Positions 49,242 to 59,822 of a stretch of 64,000 bases of DNA are shown here, piece after piece; the stretch's first letter is position 1, and each line of letters begins with the position of its first letter. Made by a program: the position numbers and the translations under genes. The DNA lies in the NCBI GenBank assembly GCA_017311315.1, contig CM029658.1, forward strand, positions 34,387,327-34,451,326, in the 5' to 3' direction. The notes under the pieces were generated by a model. It worked only from the letters and a program-made list of their open reading frames with translations, searched no databases and had not been told where the DNA came from. The DNA is from Dendrocalamus latiflorus (taxonomy: Eukaryota; Streptophyta; Magnoliopsida; Poales; Poaceae).

Positions 49242-49470
49242 AACCCGTGAATATGCCTCCCCGCATTCCAATAGAGGGCAGGAAGACAAAAGAATAATCC
49301 GTATCTAACAACTACATTACGAGTGATGCTAGAATGGCATCCAATTTTGTTTCCTGGATATAAACAATGTCAGGATCGCAATCGCTTACCATGTCCCTAA
49401 CCACATTCCAGTGGGCTCTCATGTTTAGACCACGCACATTCCAAACTAGAAGGCGCAACTTGGATTCCTG
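49242..49470 (-). pseudogene. LINE endonuclease N-terminal end
   Basis: The minus strand reads LVWNVRGLNMRAHWNVVRDM and then DIVYIQETKLD, the conserved start of an APE-type LINE endonuclease with the catalytic Asn and Glu motifs. The frame runs toward the Copia insertion point, and the rest continues at 27847. Confidence 0.75.
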
Positions 49471-49487
49471 GATATAAACATTGGAAT

Positions 49488-49660
49488 CATAGTTTTAAAT
49501 CTCCGGCTATAGCTGCCGCTATAGCTGTTTTAGACAGATGAAGCTATTTGAGTCCATGTATAATTTAGCCGCTATAGTCCGCTATAGCCTCATTTAGCTC
49601 CGCTATTAGCTGTTTGAGAAGTCATCCGCTAAACGTCATAACCGGAGATTTAAAACACTG
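49488..49660. mobile_element. hAT-type MITE within the LINE
   Basis: 173 bp with ends CATAGTTTTAAATCTCCGG and CCGGAGATTTAAAACACTG (inverted, two mismatches). It is flanked by a perfect 8-bp duplication ATTGGAAT (49480-49487 and 49661-49668). The internal sequence is built of CCGCTATAGC-like repeats. Eight-base duplications and CA..TG ends fit hAT. Confidence 0.8.
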
Positions 49661-49863
49661 ATTGGAATTCGTTGGCCTGTTTTCCCCGACATAGGCGACA
49701 AGAGCCTATGAGAAGTGGATCTCCAGCTCAATGTGCGACGTGGTGCGCAGCATGACACGCAGACAGTGTGCTCCAGGCGCACGTCTGGATGTCCAGGGAT
49801 GGCCGAAGAGAGAAACTCAGCGAGGTACGAAGATGTCATTGGAGACCCCTGGCTCCGAGCCAG

Positions 49864-50553
49864 CTACCGTGCCGGGACTTGAGGGGAGATGGATACTGGA
49901 TCCATGGATATGCAAGTTTGGATTGGCGACAGCGCACACCCAGCCCGAGGCTCCCGACGGCGCAGCTGCCTGCCACGCTGCGTGCCGGCCCACTGGGGAG
50001 GGCTCCGAGGAGGCGAGCACGCTTGCAGTCCTTGAGATGATAGGCTTTCCAAGCAGCTCCAACAACGAATAAGATCAGCAGGTACTTCATTCCTCTGCTC
50101 AGCCGCCGGCCGTTGGTCGACGCGCCTCCAACGGCGCCTGTTGTTCACCGTGCGCCAGCCCTCCAACGGCGCTTGGACTCTGCCTTGCAGACGTGTGCGG
50201 GTGGGGGTGGGAGCACCAAGCAGAGAAGCAGTTGGGGGAGGAGCCGCCTTGGTCACGGCCTCCAGGTTGAGATTCTTCGGCACCGAGGACGCCGACGCCG
50301 GGCCACCGCCCACCAGGGCCTCCAAGTAAGAGGGAGATGACCCTATATTGGTACCTGGGGCAGGGCTATGGAGGGATGAGGAGGGGGTTAGGTCCTGCCA
50401 TCGCTCATCCTTGCCGCGCTCAACGGCGGCCAAACCCAAGGGGGATGCCATCTGGGAACCGGGAGAGATGAACGGGAGGGGGAGGGGGAGGTGGGTGGCC
50501 GGCGCCGGAGGTCTCGCGACGCCGGTGCGGACCGACGAGCCTGAGGTGGGCAC
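49864..50553 (-). pseudogene. LINE ORF1 (gag-like) remnant
   Basis: Open for 229 codons on the minus strand. It has a Pro/Ser-rich start, then SPSYLEALVGG, LEGWRTVNNRRRWRRVDQRP, and VPADLIRCWSCLESL, which resembles the segment leading into the zinc knuckle of plant LINE ORF1. The later knuckle Cys residues are scrambled. The 5' end of the LINE is at 50642. Confidence 0.55.
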
Positions 50554-50655
50554 GTCGCCACGTCGGAAGGAGAGGGGAGGCTCTTGCTAGCACTCACGAG
50601 GCTCTCGTGATGTTATCTTTTTGTTGAAGGTCTAATGACCACAACTAAATAAGAT

Positions 50656-50962
50656 GGGCAGGGCACCAGCAAGTTCTTAATTTACTGTTGACTAGATGAA
50701 GTATGGATGTTGCATTGTCATTCTTGCTAAATACTTTATCATCAGCGCATCCCTCATTCCCTCATTAGCTTATGTTGTATCAGTATAGAATCTTTAAAGT
50801 CGAAATTTCAAATTTTCGAAGGTATATATGCAAATAAAAGGACTCATGCAACATCACCCAAGTTATCACATAATGCATGAATAGTGCGCCAACTAAATCA
50901 TTTTGTGATTCATTTATTTGTTAATATATTATATTCTTCTATTTGATTTTTGTGGAGCTTAG
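50656..50962. other. Host intron, right part
   Basis: This resumes after the second LINE target duplication and ends in TTGTGGAGCTTAG, the acceptor for the exon at 50963. With 22701-23299 it makes an original intron of about 0.9 kb. Confidence 0.75.
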
Positions 50963-52676
50963 TTGATGCCATGATGGCTATTAAAATTGAGTATGAAGTG
51001 AAGAAGAACTGGATGGGTGACCCATGTTTACCAGAGAAGTATACATGGAGTGGCTTGAAATGTACAAGACAAGGAGCCACGTCGAGAATTATATCTTTGT
51101 AAGTGGGCAGGATTAGAGTGAGTTAAATTCTTTCTGCAGCTCTTCCAGTAGACCGGATTTTCATCTACTATTAACAAGCCTACACTATTTTCAGAGACTT
51201 GTCCCACAGTGATTTGCAAGGAGCAATATCTGATCAATTTTCCATGCTCAAATCACTCCAATACCTGTGAGTATACCCATGTATCAGTTGATCCACCTAT
51301 CATTACAGACAACACTAACATTAACAGTATTTCACAAACTCTATTTTCAGGAATTTGTCAAAAAAAAATGGCTTAAATGGACCGGTACCTGATTCCTTGA
51401 CAAACTTATCATCTCTCCTTGTTTTTATGTACCATCCTATCAATCAGAAAAAAAAACACTCATATATGCAGAAAAATAAGGCAATAATTTGTTCTTTTTA
51501 TATGCAGAGACCTATCAGGGAATCATATAGGTGGTACAATCCCTGAAGCATTGTGCACAAAGCGAACACTCACTTTGAGGTTTTGATTTCTATTAGCTCT
51601 GTTGTTTGCCATAGTTGACCACAACAACATTGAAATCCGGGAAAGCAACTTGCGAGAGCTAGACTTTTGTTCAGAGTTCAGACACTTAAAACACTGAAAT
51701 AACAATGACGAAACTTCCGTGTCATGTTTCTGCAAGTGTACATGTAACGTAGTAAAGCACGCATTTAGAGTGAAAATATGCTCGCAGTTCCATGATGTAC
51801 TCACTATTTTTGCATGGAATAACTTGTAGATCACGATTCACAATAGTGCATCTCTTACAAAAATCCTATGCAATTGCACCGAATAATCTTACAGGTAATT
51901 TTGGACTAAAATAAAACACAATGTATAATTAAAATTATAATATTGTTCATCTATCAATGAAAATTTCATATAAAAAAGTTAAAGAGTTTTTCGTTATATA
52001 GAGATGTAACATTTAGAATTTCATCTACAGCGTTATAATCTAGGCAAACAAAATTAATGGTACAGTTTTTGTCCCTTTTGGCCCCATTAATTGGAGCTTG
52101 TTTAGATTTTAGAGCCAATTTTTAGATCTTACAAAAATCCTATGCTGTCTCCAATTGAACCAGTTTTTTCATTACACATTAGATCAAACTGCAGCAGTAT
52201 TTTTCTTGGTTTTAGGTATGACACTGAGAATGGAGATCCATGCAATCCAAGATCAAGGAAGAAAAATACAGCGGTTCTAGCAGTTGTAATTGTGGTTCCT
52301 GTGGTGATTGTAGTAATACTAGTGTCTGCTCTGTTGATGTTTTGTTTCCGCAAAAAGCAAGGTAAATATCTCTTTTGTAAATTCTGGAACACTATATTTG
52401 TACCTGTAATTGTATAATACTGCCTCCAAACCAATACTGCCTCCAAACCAAACTAAGTACTGTTTTTGGAAGTTGGTTCTGGTTTGCCAATACTTGTCGT
52501 TTTGGTTTTTCGAGGAACATTTCCCACCAAATGCCTTATTAATTCCTTATTGGTAGCGGTGTTAGAGAGGTCAGTACACTATTAATTCCTTGTTCTATGT
52601 GCAAGGAGATAAAATGACAAGTAAATTCGACCAGTGAGCTCGCGACCACTGAAGATCGGTACACTATTAATTCCTT

Positions 52677-52748
52677 ATTGGTTCCTGTGGTGATGGTAGT
52701 AATACTAGTATCTGCAATATCGATGTTTTGTTCCTGTAGAAAGCAAGG
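52677..52748 (+). repeat. Partial duplication of the transmembrane exon
   Basis: The stretch GTTCCTGTGGTGATGGTAGT through AAAGCAAGGTAAATA repeats the 3' half of the exon at 52216-52361 together with its donor and about 60 bases of intron. It stays open (VPVVMVVILVSAISMFC). The duplicated unit, including intron, covers about 52400-52830. Confidence 0.75.
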
Positions 52749-53796
52749 TAAATACTTCTTTTGTAAATTCTGGAACACTACATCTATGCCAATAATTGTG
52801 TAATACTACCCGCAGACCAAACTAGATGCTGTTTTAGTAAGTTGGTTCTAGTTTGCAAATACTTTTTGTTTTGGATTTTTAAGGCAACATTTTCCACCAA
52901 ATGCTCCTATCAATTACTTATTGATAGTGCTGTTAGAGATATGACTACACAATTAATAGGGACAAATTATGTTGAAAACTAAGACATTAATTCCATCCTT
53001 TTATGTGCATGGAGCTAAATGACAAGTAAATTGAACTGGAGGGAGTTAAAAAAACATCTTTTCGGCATTTTTTTCTTTGATGGAATACTTGATTTCTTAA
53101 GTTACAGCTCAGAGTGTTCTACTTGTGGGCACAGGCACTGCAAAGTCTGGAAGTGAAGAACATCGTAAAGATCATATGCGCATATCTGACAACCGTGAAT
53201 TTACGTATGAGGAGTTGATAAAAATAACAAATAATTTCTCAGCATTCATCGGCGAAGGAGGGTTTGGGCCTGTTTTCCATGGCCAGTTAAACGATGGTAC
53301 TCAGGTTGCTGTTAAGATGTGCTCTCAAACATCAACATCAGGGAAGGGAATGCCAGAGTTTTTAGCTGAGGTACTAAATTCCGCACAATAGAATTTGGCA
53401 TAGGTTTCAATATTTTTCGTGCATTCACAAAAAAAAATAGAATTGGAATTTTGGTGAATCCTAGGGAACACTGCGAGGAGTCCTCAGATTGTTGGACATT
53501 GAATTTCCTTTTGTAGGTTGAGAGCTTAACAACTGTGCACTGACAAGGATCATTTCGCCCTTATTTATGAGTACATGCCTAATGGAAGCCTTTACGATCA
53601 CCTAAGAGGTTTGTACTCTGTACATTAAAAAATTATCAACATTGGCATCTCCCATGATGTCTTGCATGGAAAGCAATACCTTCTACTTAGTTATTATGTA
53701 CCATCAAATTATAATTTTCCCTTTCAAGTTTCAATCCGTAAGTAACCTTGTTATATGCATGAGAAAGCGAGTCAAGTATGAAACTATAAATGTATG

Positions 53797-54140
53797 AAAC
53801 AACAACAACAACAACAACACAGTCTTTTGTCCCAAACAAATTAGGGTAGACTAGGAATGATATCTTCTTAAGATCAAATAGATAAGAGTTTTGAAATAAA
53901 ACATACAATGCTAAAACCCTAAATTGTACATCCTGCTATCTGAGTCGAGAGCCTAAAATACTGCATCTAACTTTCTTATGGTTCTGGTATGTGGATTGCT
54001 AACTTCCATGCATTTCTATCCAAAGCTAATTCTTTAGATACATTCCAAGCCCTCAAGTCTTTTTTAACTATTTCCTCCCACGTTAGTCTTGGTCGACCTA
54101 TGCTTCTTCTTGCGTTTTCAATACGTCTTTTCATATAATG
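53797..54140 (-). mobile_element. LINE 3' tail in a kinase intron
   Basis: A (CAACAA)n run at 53798-53818 is the inverse of a (TTG)n LINE tail. On the minus strand the preceding sequence encodes RPRLTWEEIVKKDLRAWN and WKLAIHIPEP followed by a stop, the known C-terminal end of a common plant LINE. Only the last few hundred bases are present, as with 5'-truncated LINE copies. Confidence 0.75.
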
Positions 54141-54143
54141 AAA

Positions 54144-54300
54144 CCCAAATTAGTATAAATGTATGAAAAAGATTTTTAAAAAGCTGGTAGAGCTAGAGCA
54201 GGGTTTGGACAGTGGGTCAGAGTTTAGGGTGGTTTCTTCTTCTTCCTTTTTTTTGAGCCCTGCGTAAAGCACCTTTTTCTTTCCAAATGTAAATTACATT
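54144..54300 (+). repeat. Host tandem repeat, copy 1 (left of the short LTR element)
   Basis: About 157 bp starting GAAACCCAAATTAGTATAAA, repeated at 56414-56574. The pair flanks the LTR element directly. Confidence 0.8.
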
Positions 54301-54318
54301 TTTTTCATGGAATGAAAC

Positions 54319-54645
54319 TGTCATAGACGTGGGCCTTGGGCCAGCCGGGTTATTATTAGGAATTAGAGATTGGTTTCTATTTGAGTTAGAGTTTAGATTC
54401 CTTTTGTTAGAGATATAATTAGAGATATGATATTAGTTTCTATATTTGTTAGAGATATAATTGGAGTTAGATTCTATCTGTTAGGGGGAGCCCATCTATA
54501 TAAGAGGGCTACCGCATGCTATTGGAATCAATCAGAAAAATATTAAAGTCTTCCTCGTCTATAGTCCCTCCCTCTCTCCCTACGCTGATGCCATCCGGCC
54601 ATCTTCTTGGTGGTGTTTATCCCTCATGAACTAAGATTCATGACA
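54319..54645 (+). repeat. 5' LTR of the short LTR element
   Basis: 327 bp, TG...CA; it contains CATCTATATAAGAGGGC, a clear TATA box. Confidence 0.88.
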
Positions 54646-56095
54646 ACTTGGTATCAGAGCAGTCGATCTCTTCCCACGACTTCTGCTACCATGGTTTCTG
54701 CGACTCGTCCTGCTGCCGAATCGTTGGCCATAATAAAAGCTAACGCCAACAAGATGGCTAGCATCGACAAAGGGATGGCGGACATCTTCCATGACATGCA
54801 TGCCCTCTTGGAGAATATCTTGAATCTTAGGAAGGAGCATCAAGAGATAAAAAAACCAGGCACATAGTGAACCAGACACATCGCCAGATAACCACACGGC
54901 GAGCCAAGCACATGATGATTTTGATGACAACTTGAAGAAGATTGTGGCAGCAAAGGAGAAGGCACAGGAGATCGGCGTGCCCCAGGCTCTCGAACAGAAG
55001 GCACAGGTGAAGCCATCAAAGCCGGTGGTTAGCCTGCATCATGCCGTCTCACCTGCCGTCGCCTGGCGTCTGCTGCCGCCGCCGCGACGTCTTCTGTCGC
55101 CGCCGTCCTCCATGCCCGCCGCCGCTCGAAGCACCTGCACAGGTGTGGCCGCCCGTCCGTCAGCGGCTGTCGGCTCTCTGCGTCACCTTGCTCTCTGCGT
55201 CGGCCGCCGCCGCCGAGACGTCTCGATCTCCCGAGCTGTTCCGCTGCTTCGCCGCCGCCGCACGGGCCGTCGTCGCCCAGCCGTTCCGCTGCTCCGCCGT
55301 CGCCGCTCGGGGCATCTCTGCCCGTGCAGCCACCGTCAACGCCTGGGCCACCTCGTCAGATCCGCTGTCACCCGGGTCGTGGTCGCCTAAGCCGACACCC
55401 ACGCCGTCGCCAGATCCGGTCGCCGCCAGATCCACCGTCGCCGGGCCGACGTCGCTCGACCCACCGTCTTATTCGGCCAGATCGGTGCTTCCATGTATCG
55501 CCGTCGTCGCCGTCGGGCCGCCGCTCCGCCGGCCGCTTTCCGACCGCCGCTTGAGCCATCGGAACCGCCTGTCCGCCATCGGATCCGTCATCAGAGCTTC
55601 ATCCCGTTGCTGGATCCACGGCTGTCACCATCGGCGTCGCCGACCTTAGTCGCCGGCCGCCAACGCCGCTGAGGCACCTCTGCCCGCACGCTGCCACCGC
55701 TCGGGCCATCTCTGCCCGCGCGCCACCGCCGGTCCGCACCGGCCGCCGCTCTTCGCCGCCGCCAGCCGCCGCCGCGCCTTCAGTCGACGTTTCTGACCGA
55801 TACGGTCATGGGGTGTCAGTCGATTTAAACCGACCGGTTAGTTAAGGCCCAAAAAAATAAAAATAAATCAGAATAAATAAAAAACAGAAAACAAAACTTA
55901 TTTTTACAGGCATTATATACCGAAGGCGCTACACTTTGTCTAGCCTTGTTCCGCTTGGATCTGGCCGGTCCTCTCCATCCGCTGTAGGACTACCGCCATC
56001 GTTCGTCTTCTACACCGGCATCAGAGGTTGTCCATTGGCGCCATGACCGCCACCTAGCAGCTCGAGGACGAGCTGCATGTCCGGGAGGGGTGTAA

Positions 56096-56413
56096 TGTCA
56101 TAGACGTGGGCCTTGAGCCAGCCGTGTTATTATTAGGAATTAGATATTGGTTTCTATTTGAGTTAGAGTTTAGATTCCTTTTGTTAGAGATATAATTAGA
56201 GATATGATATTAGTTTCTATATTTGTTAGAGATATAATTGGAGTTAGATTCTATCTGTTAGGGGGAGCCCATCTATATAAGAGGGCTACCGCATGCTATT
56301 GGAATCAATCAGAGAAATACTAAAGTCTTCCTCGTCTATAGTCCCACTCTCTCTCTCTCTACACCGACACCATCCGGCTATCTTCTTGGTGGTGTTTATC
56401 CCGGTTCATGACA
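56096..56413 (+). repeat. 3' LTR of the short LTR element
   Basis: 318 bp; it lacks an 11-nt piece present near the end of the 5' LTR. Confidence 0.88.
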
Positions 56414-56575
56414 GAAACCCAAATTAGTATAAATGTACGAAAAAGATTTAAAAAAAGCTGGTAGAGCTAGAGCAGGGTTTGGACTGTGGGTCAGAGTTTA
56501 GGGTGGTTTCTTCTTCCTCTTCCTTTTTTTTGAGCCCTGCGTCAAGCACCTTTATCTTTCCAAATGTAAATTAGT
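56414..56575 (+). repeat. Host tandem repeat, copy 2 (right of the short LTR element)
   Basis: Matches 54144-54300 with few changes. Confidence 0.8.
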
Positions 56576-57647
56576 CATAACAACCATTTCTCATCGGGAC
56601 GTCACATAATTTGCAATCGAAAAACATTTCATGTTGCACAATCATTCTCACTTTGCAGAAGACCTGAAAGATTGACGTCCTGATGTGTCATCAATATTTC
56701 TTGTCATGATCATTCAGGCAAAAACGCTATTGTTCAGAGATTGAGTTGGCAACATCGAGCACGAATTGCACTTGAAGCTGCCCAAGGTATAATTTTGAGT
56801 GTAGCACAGCACTTCATCATTTCCACCAGTTTCCTGTTACATGTTACAATCTATTCATCGTGCCTTTTGGCGTAGGCCTGGACTACTTGCACACGGGATG
56901 TGTACTGCCTATAGTACACAGAGATGTTAAGTCACACAACATCCTTCTGGGACGTGATCGGAATGCCAAGATATCGGATTTTGGATTGTCAAAGTCATAT
57001 TTGAATGTTGCTCAAAGTCACATATCTGTGACTGCTGCGGGCACTCTAGCCTACATCGACCCAGAGTTCGTTGTTATACCTATTCCATTTTCTTAAAGAG
57101 TTCGCAAAAAAATATCTAGAAGACAAATAATATACTTCATACATCCCAGAAAATATCATTTGTTCAATTTGACTCCAGTTGCAATTGAGAGACTAATGAT
57201 TATGGTAGAACTAGCTAACTGGGTATATTCTTCCAACCGTTCTTATCCAGGTACTGTCGTAACGGCAGACTCACCATGAGCAGTGATGTCTTCGGCTTTG
57301 GAGTTGTTTTGCTAGAGATTGTAACTGGTGAGCCTCCCATCTTGCCAACAGCAACACATATTGTGCAACGCATAAAGGAGAAGATTAGTACTGGAAATAT
57401 TGAGATGATTGTTGATCCACGACTTCATGGTGAGTACGACGTCAGTTCTATCTGGAAGGTTGTGGACATAGCGCTGATGTGCACAAGGGAGGAATCTGGT
57501 AAAAGGCCAACGATGGGTACCGTGGTGGCACAACTAAAGGATGCCTTAGCATTGGAAGAAGCCCGTGCAAGCGACAGCATTATTGACATTAGCCATGGTG
57601 GTGCCAATCCTGTGTGGTCGATCAACTCTATGCCATCAGGGAGATGA

Positions 57648-58127
57648 TAGAGCTTAAGCGTGATCTAAAGTTAAACCTTCTTATTTCCAAGTGTATGAGC
57701 TATTAATAAAATAAGCACGTCCAGCGGATTTGCAGCTACGCTTAACTATCAATTCAATTCCAGCCACGGTTGCTACTTGAGGATTGTATCCATGACATAT
57801 CATGTGTTCTGTATCATACTATCAATATGCATGTATGGTACTTTAGCTTCCTTTGGTGAAGTGTTAAAGGAGCATTTCAAAATAAAATCAGCAAGCATGT
57901 CTCTGCAACTCATTATCATGGTCTCAACTTCTAGAATGTGAAAATTCTTCTGTAAATTGGAGCAATATACTGAGCACAATCGATTACCTGCAATTCTGCA
58001 TTTTGTCTCTTGTTGGCGAAGAATATCCTACACAGACATGCACAACGACCTTCCGTCCGGACAAAATCTGCAAGCAAATGAAAGGTCAATTCTTGTTGGG
58101 TAAATTTTGCACAACTGCAACTTTATA
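57648..58127. other. 3' flank of the receptor-kinase gene
   Basis: AT-rich, non-coding. AATAAA-like signals (ATTAATAAAATAAG at 57702-57715) suit a 3' end about 60 bases past the stop. No other feature is seen. Confidence 0.4.
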
Positions 58128-58135
58128 GTCCAAAC

Positions 58136-58339
58136 CAGGGAAAACATTTTCGTCCGAAATTTCGCCGAAACGACGAAATTTCGTCGCTTTTCGTTCTGCT
58201 TTCGCCCACATTTCGTCACATGATTTAAACGTCGATTTGAAAATTTCGGACGAAATTAGAACGAAATTCCGAAATTTCGGACATTTCGTTCCTTTCGGCT
58301 GGTTCCGAAATTTTTCTCAAACCGAAAAAGTTTTCCCTG
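58136..58339. mobile_element. Complete hAT-type MITE
   Basis: 204 bp with perfect 10-bp ends CAGGGAAAAC / GTTTTCCCTG and a perfect 8-bp target duplication GTCCAAAC (58128-58135 and 58340-58347). The interior is rich in CGAAATTTCG palindromes. A truncated relative lies in intron 1 of the carboxypeptidase gene (8150-8330). It has no coding capacity, so it needs a hAT transposase from elsewhere. Confidence 0.92.
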
Positions 58340-58347
58340 GTCCAAAC

Positions 58348-59619
58348 TATCAAGAGCAAATTGTATAAACCCACAGATTTCATGAGCCTAATTGCGGTAA
58401 ACCCCAGGTATTTTGGCTTGTATCACGTAACCACATATATTATGGCCATGTAGTTCCATGAAACCCCACCCGGAAAAGCAAACCTGCCCCTGGTTGTATT
58501 TGCACCTGCTATCTACACCATCAAGAGTGCATCAAGATTCGTGATATTGCTTGTATGCTTTACTGTATTGGCTTTAAGGTTACTTCTTTGCCTCTTTCAG
58601 TTTGAAATTTGAATTTTGAAAGGGAACTTACTATACATCTACTGGCTATACAACCACATAGATTGTGCATAGAAGGCAAAGGGCTCATGTAGCCATCAAT
58701 TTGGTGGGAGCGGCTGGCAAGGTGTCCCATTTTAAGCAACTCACTCCGGGGCGAGTGTAGGGGCTAAGCGGGATGAGGTATGCGTGTCAGCGTGTAGCGA
58801 ACAGAAATGCAAATGAGCACCTTCCAATCGAGAAGGTGTAAACCGAGGGATTTTTGGTAAGGTAATTAATCAAACTAGCAAAATTGTCCACACAATTACA
58901 CGGCTAGACACTGTAATACTTATGTTTATATTTGAAGATACAATTTATATGTTACACAATCCTAATACATGTAATTGAAAATTTAAATGTGCTCATTTGG
59001 GCTTTTTTTTTTGTGGCTTATAGCTGAAAAGTACTGTAGCTGGCTGAAAAAATATTGTAGCTGACAGAGGTTTATTTAGCATAATTAAATTAAAAAAATT
59101 TAAAAAAATTAAAAATATATGTTAGCCCATTACATATAATACAAACAAATACGGGAAAAAAAGAACCGGCAAAAAAGCTCAACAAAAAGCCAAAAGTTCA
59201 GAAAAAGACGAAATTTATGAATAGTGAAAAATAAGTTGGAAGCTAAAAGCTGAAGCCAAAACGATCACAGTATATGTTGTGTAACTACTACTATAATATC
59301 TATATCTTATTAATTAACACCAATATAATCTGGTAACACAAAATAAGTGGCGCAGATTTCTATTTTTTCTAGTGAGAGAATTTCTATTTATTATTTTTTC
59401 TGATCATTGCATCAATCATATGTCTTCCTTGATTTATGAGAGAATTCTAGGATTTTTCCCCTATGTTAATGGTTTTCATAGCAATCATTAGCTAGTTTGG
59501 AACGCCAGATTCTTCAAACTACAATCCTCCCTCGGTATAATCTTATCAATATATTGTACCTCCTAGCAATAATATTAGACACCATTTGAAGATAGGATTT
59601 TTCTCGATTCTTACGAGAC
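58348..59619. other. Intergenic AT-rich DNA
   Basis: No gene is recognised. A block at about 58993-59270, with GGCTTATAGCTGAAAAG on the left and GGAAGCTAAAAGCTGAAGCC on the right, has partly inverted sides and may be a MITE, but I cannot fix its ends. Confidence 0.4.
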
Positions 59620-59822
59620 AAGTTTGCATCATTATAGACCCACCAAATAGTAGATGATTATGACTCTCCTAGTTGTTCAGATTTAGTCCCTTCTCACTCT
59701 TTAGGCTCTGTCGCACTGAAATTTGACTACGACTGATAAGTTTGCATCATTATAGACCTACCAAATAGTAGATGATTATGACTATCCTAGTTGTTCAGAT
59801 TCCCTTCTCTCTCTTTTTAGGC
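59620..59822 (+). repeat. Tandem duplication, about 118-bp spacing
   Basis: GTTTGCATCATTATAGACC...TTGTTCAGATT occurs at 59624-59688 and again at 59740-59800 with few changes. Confidence 0.65.

Larger units (their letters stand above)
23300..50642 (-). mobile_element. LINE retrotransposon, host of the whole nested stack
   Basis: The insertion is bounded by a perfect 13-bp target duplication (23287-23299 and 50643-50655). A short poly-T at 23300-23305 is the poly-A tail of a minus-strand LINE. Pieces, 5' to 3' on the minus strand: ORF1 gag-like (50553-49864), endonuclease (49470-49242, continued 27847-27400), pre-RT linker (27340-26640), RT start (26800-26320), zinc-finger region (26287-25450) and C-terminal end (23725-23300). 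The RT core with its YxDD box is absent: KLDISKAFD near 26350 runs straight into the segment that normally follows the palm. The pieces at 25480 and 23725 overlap slightly in content, so a second LINE may contribute. Without its insertions the LINE would be about 4 kb. Confidence 0.75.
54319..56413 (+). mobile_element. Short non-autonomous LTR retrotransposon (2.1 kb)
   Basis: LTRs at 54319-54645 and 56096-56413 begin TGTCATAGACGTGGG and end TTCATGACA. GAAAC flanks both sides (54314-54318 and 56414-56418). The primer site TGGTATCAGAGC is at 54649-54660. The purine tract GGGAGGGG lies at 56083-56090. The interior is only 1.45 kb. It has a short open frame at about 54691-54867 (MVSATRPAAESLAIIKANAN), continued after a one-base slip in an A-run by DDFDDNLKKIVAAKEKAQEI, then a very GC-rich CCGCCG block (55040-55800). 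No pol genes are present, so it depends on another element. The LTRs differ at roughly a dozen positions plus an 11-nt indel. Confidence 0.9.
50963..57647 (+). pseudogene. Malectin-like/LRR receptor kinase, LRR-TM-kinase half, broken
   Basis: Exons: 50963-51098 (DAMMAIKIEYEVKKNWMGDP), LRR exons 51195-51266, 51351-51425 and 51508-51579, TM exon 52216-52361 (AVVIVVPVVIVVILVSALLM), 53107-53370, 53517-53608, 56718-56786, 56876-57065 and 57251-57647. Kinase motifs present: GEGGFG loop, VAVKM Lys, HRDVKSHN catalytic loop, SDFGLSK and a DPEY activation segment. Lesions: a probable lost donor after the second LRR exon (TATG where GTATG is expected), a 35-nt deletion in 53517-53608 removing the HRNL..VGY part, a partial TM-exon duplication, and a 3.1 kb intron with LINE and LTR insertions. 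Its first exon continues exon 3 at 22700 in phase (GAAGATG+TTGAT = EDVDAMM). It would be a plasma-membrane receptor kinase, but no full product can be made. Confidence 0.88.

Noticed and set aside
55041..55649. A 202-codon open frame of Arg/Pro-rich sequence
   Set aside because: Low-complexity CCGCCG repeats within the short LTR element; other frames are open too.
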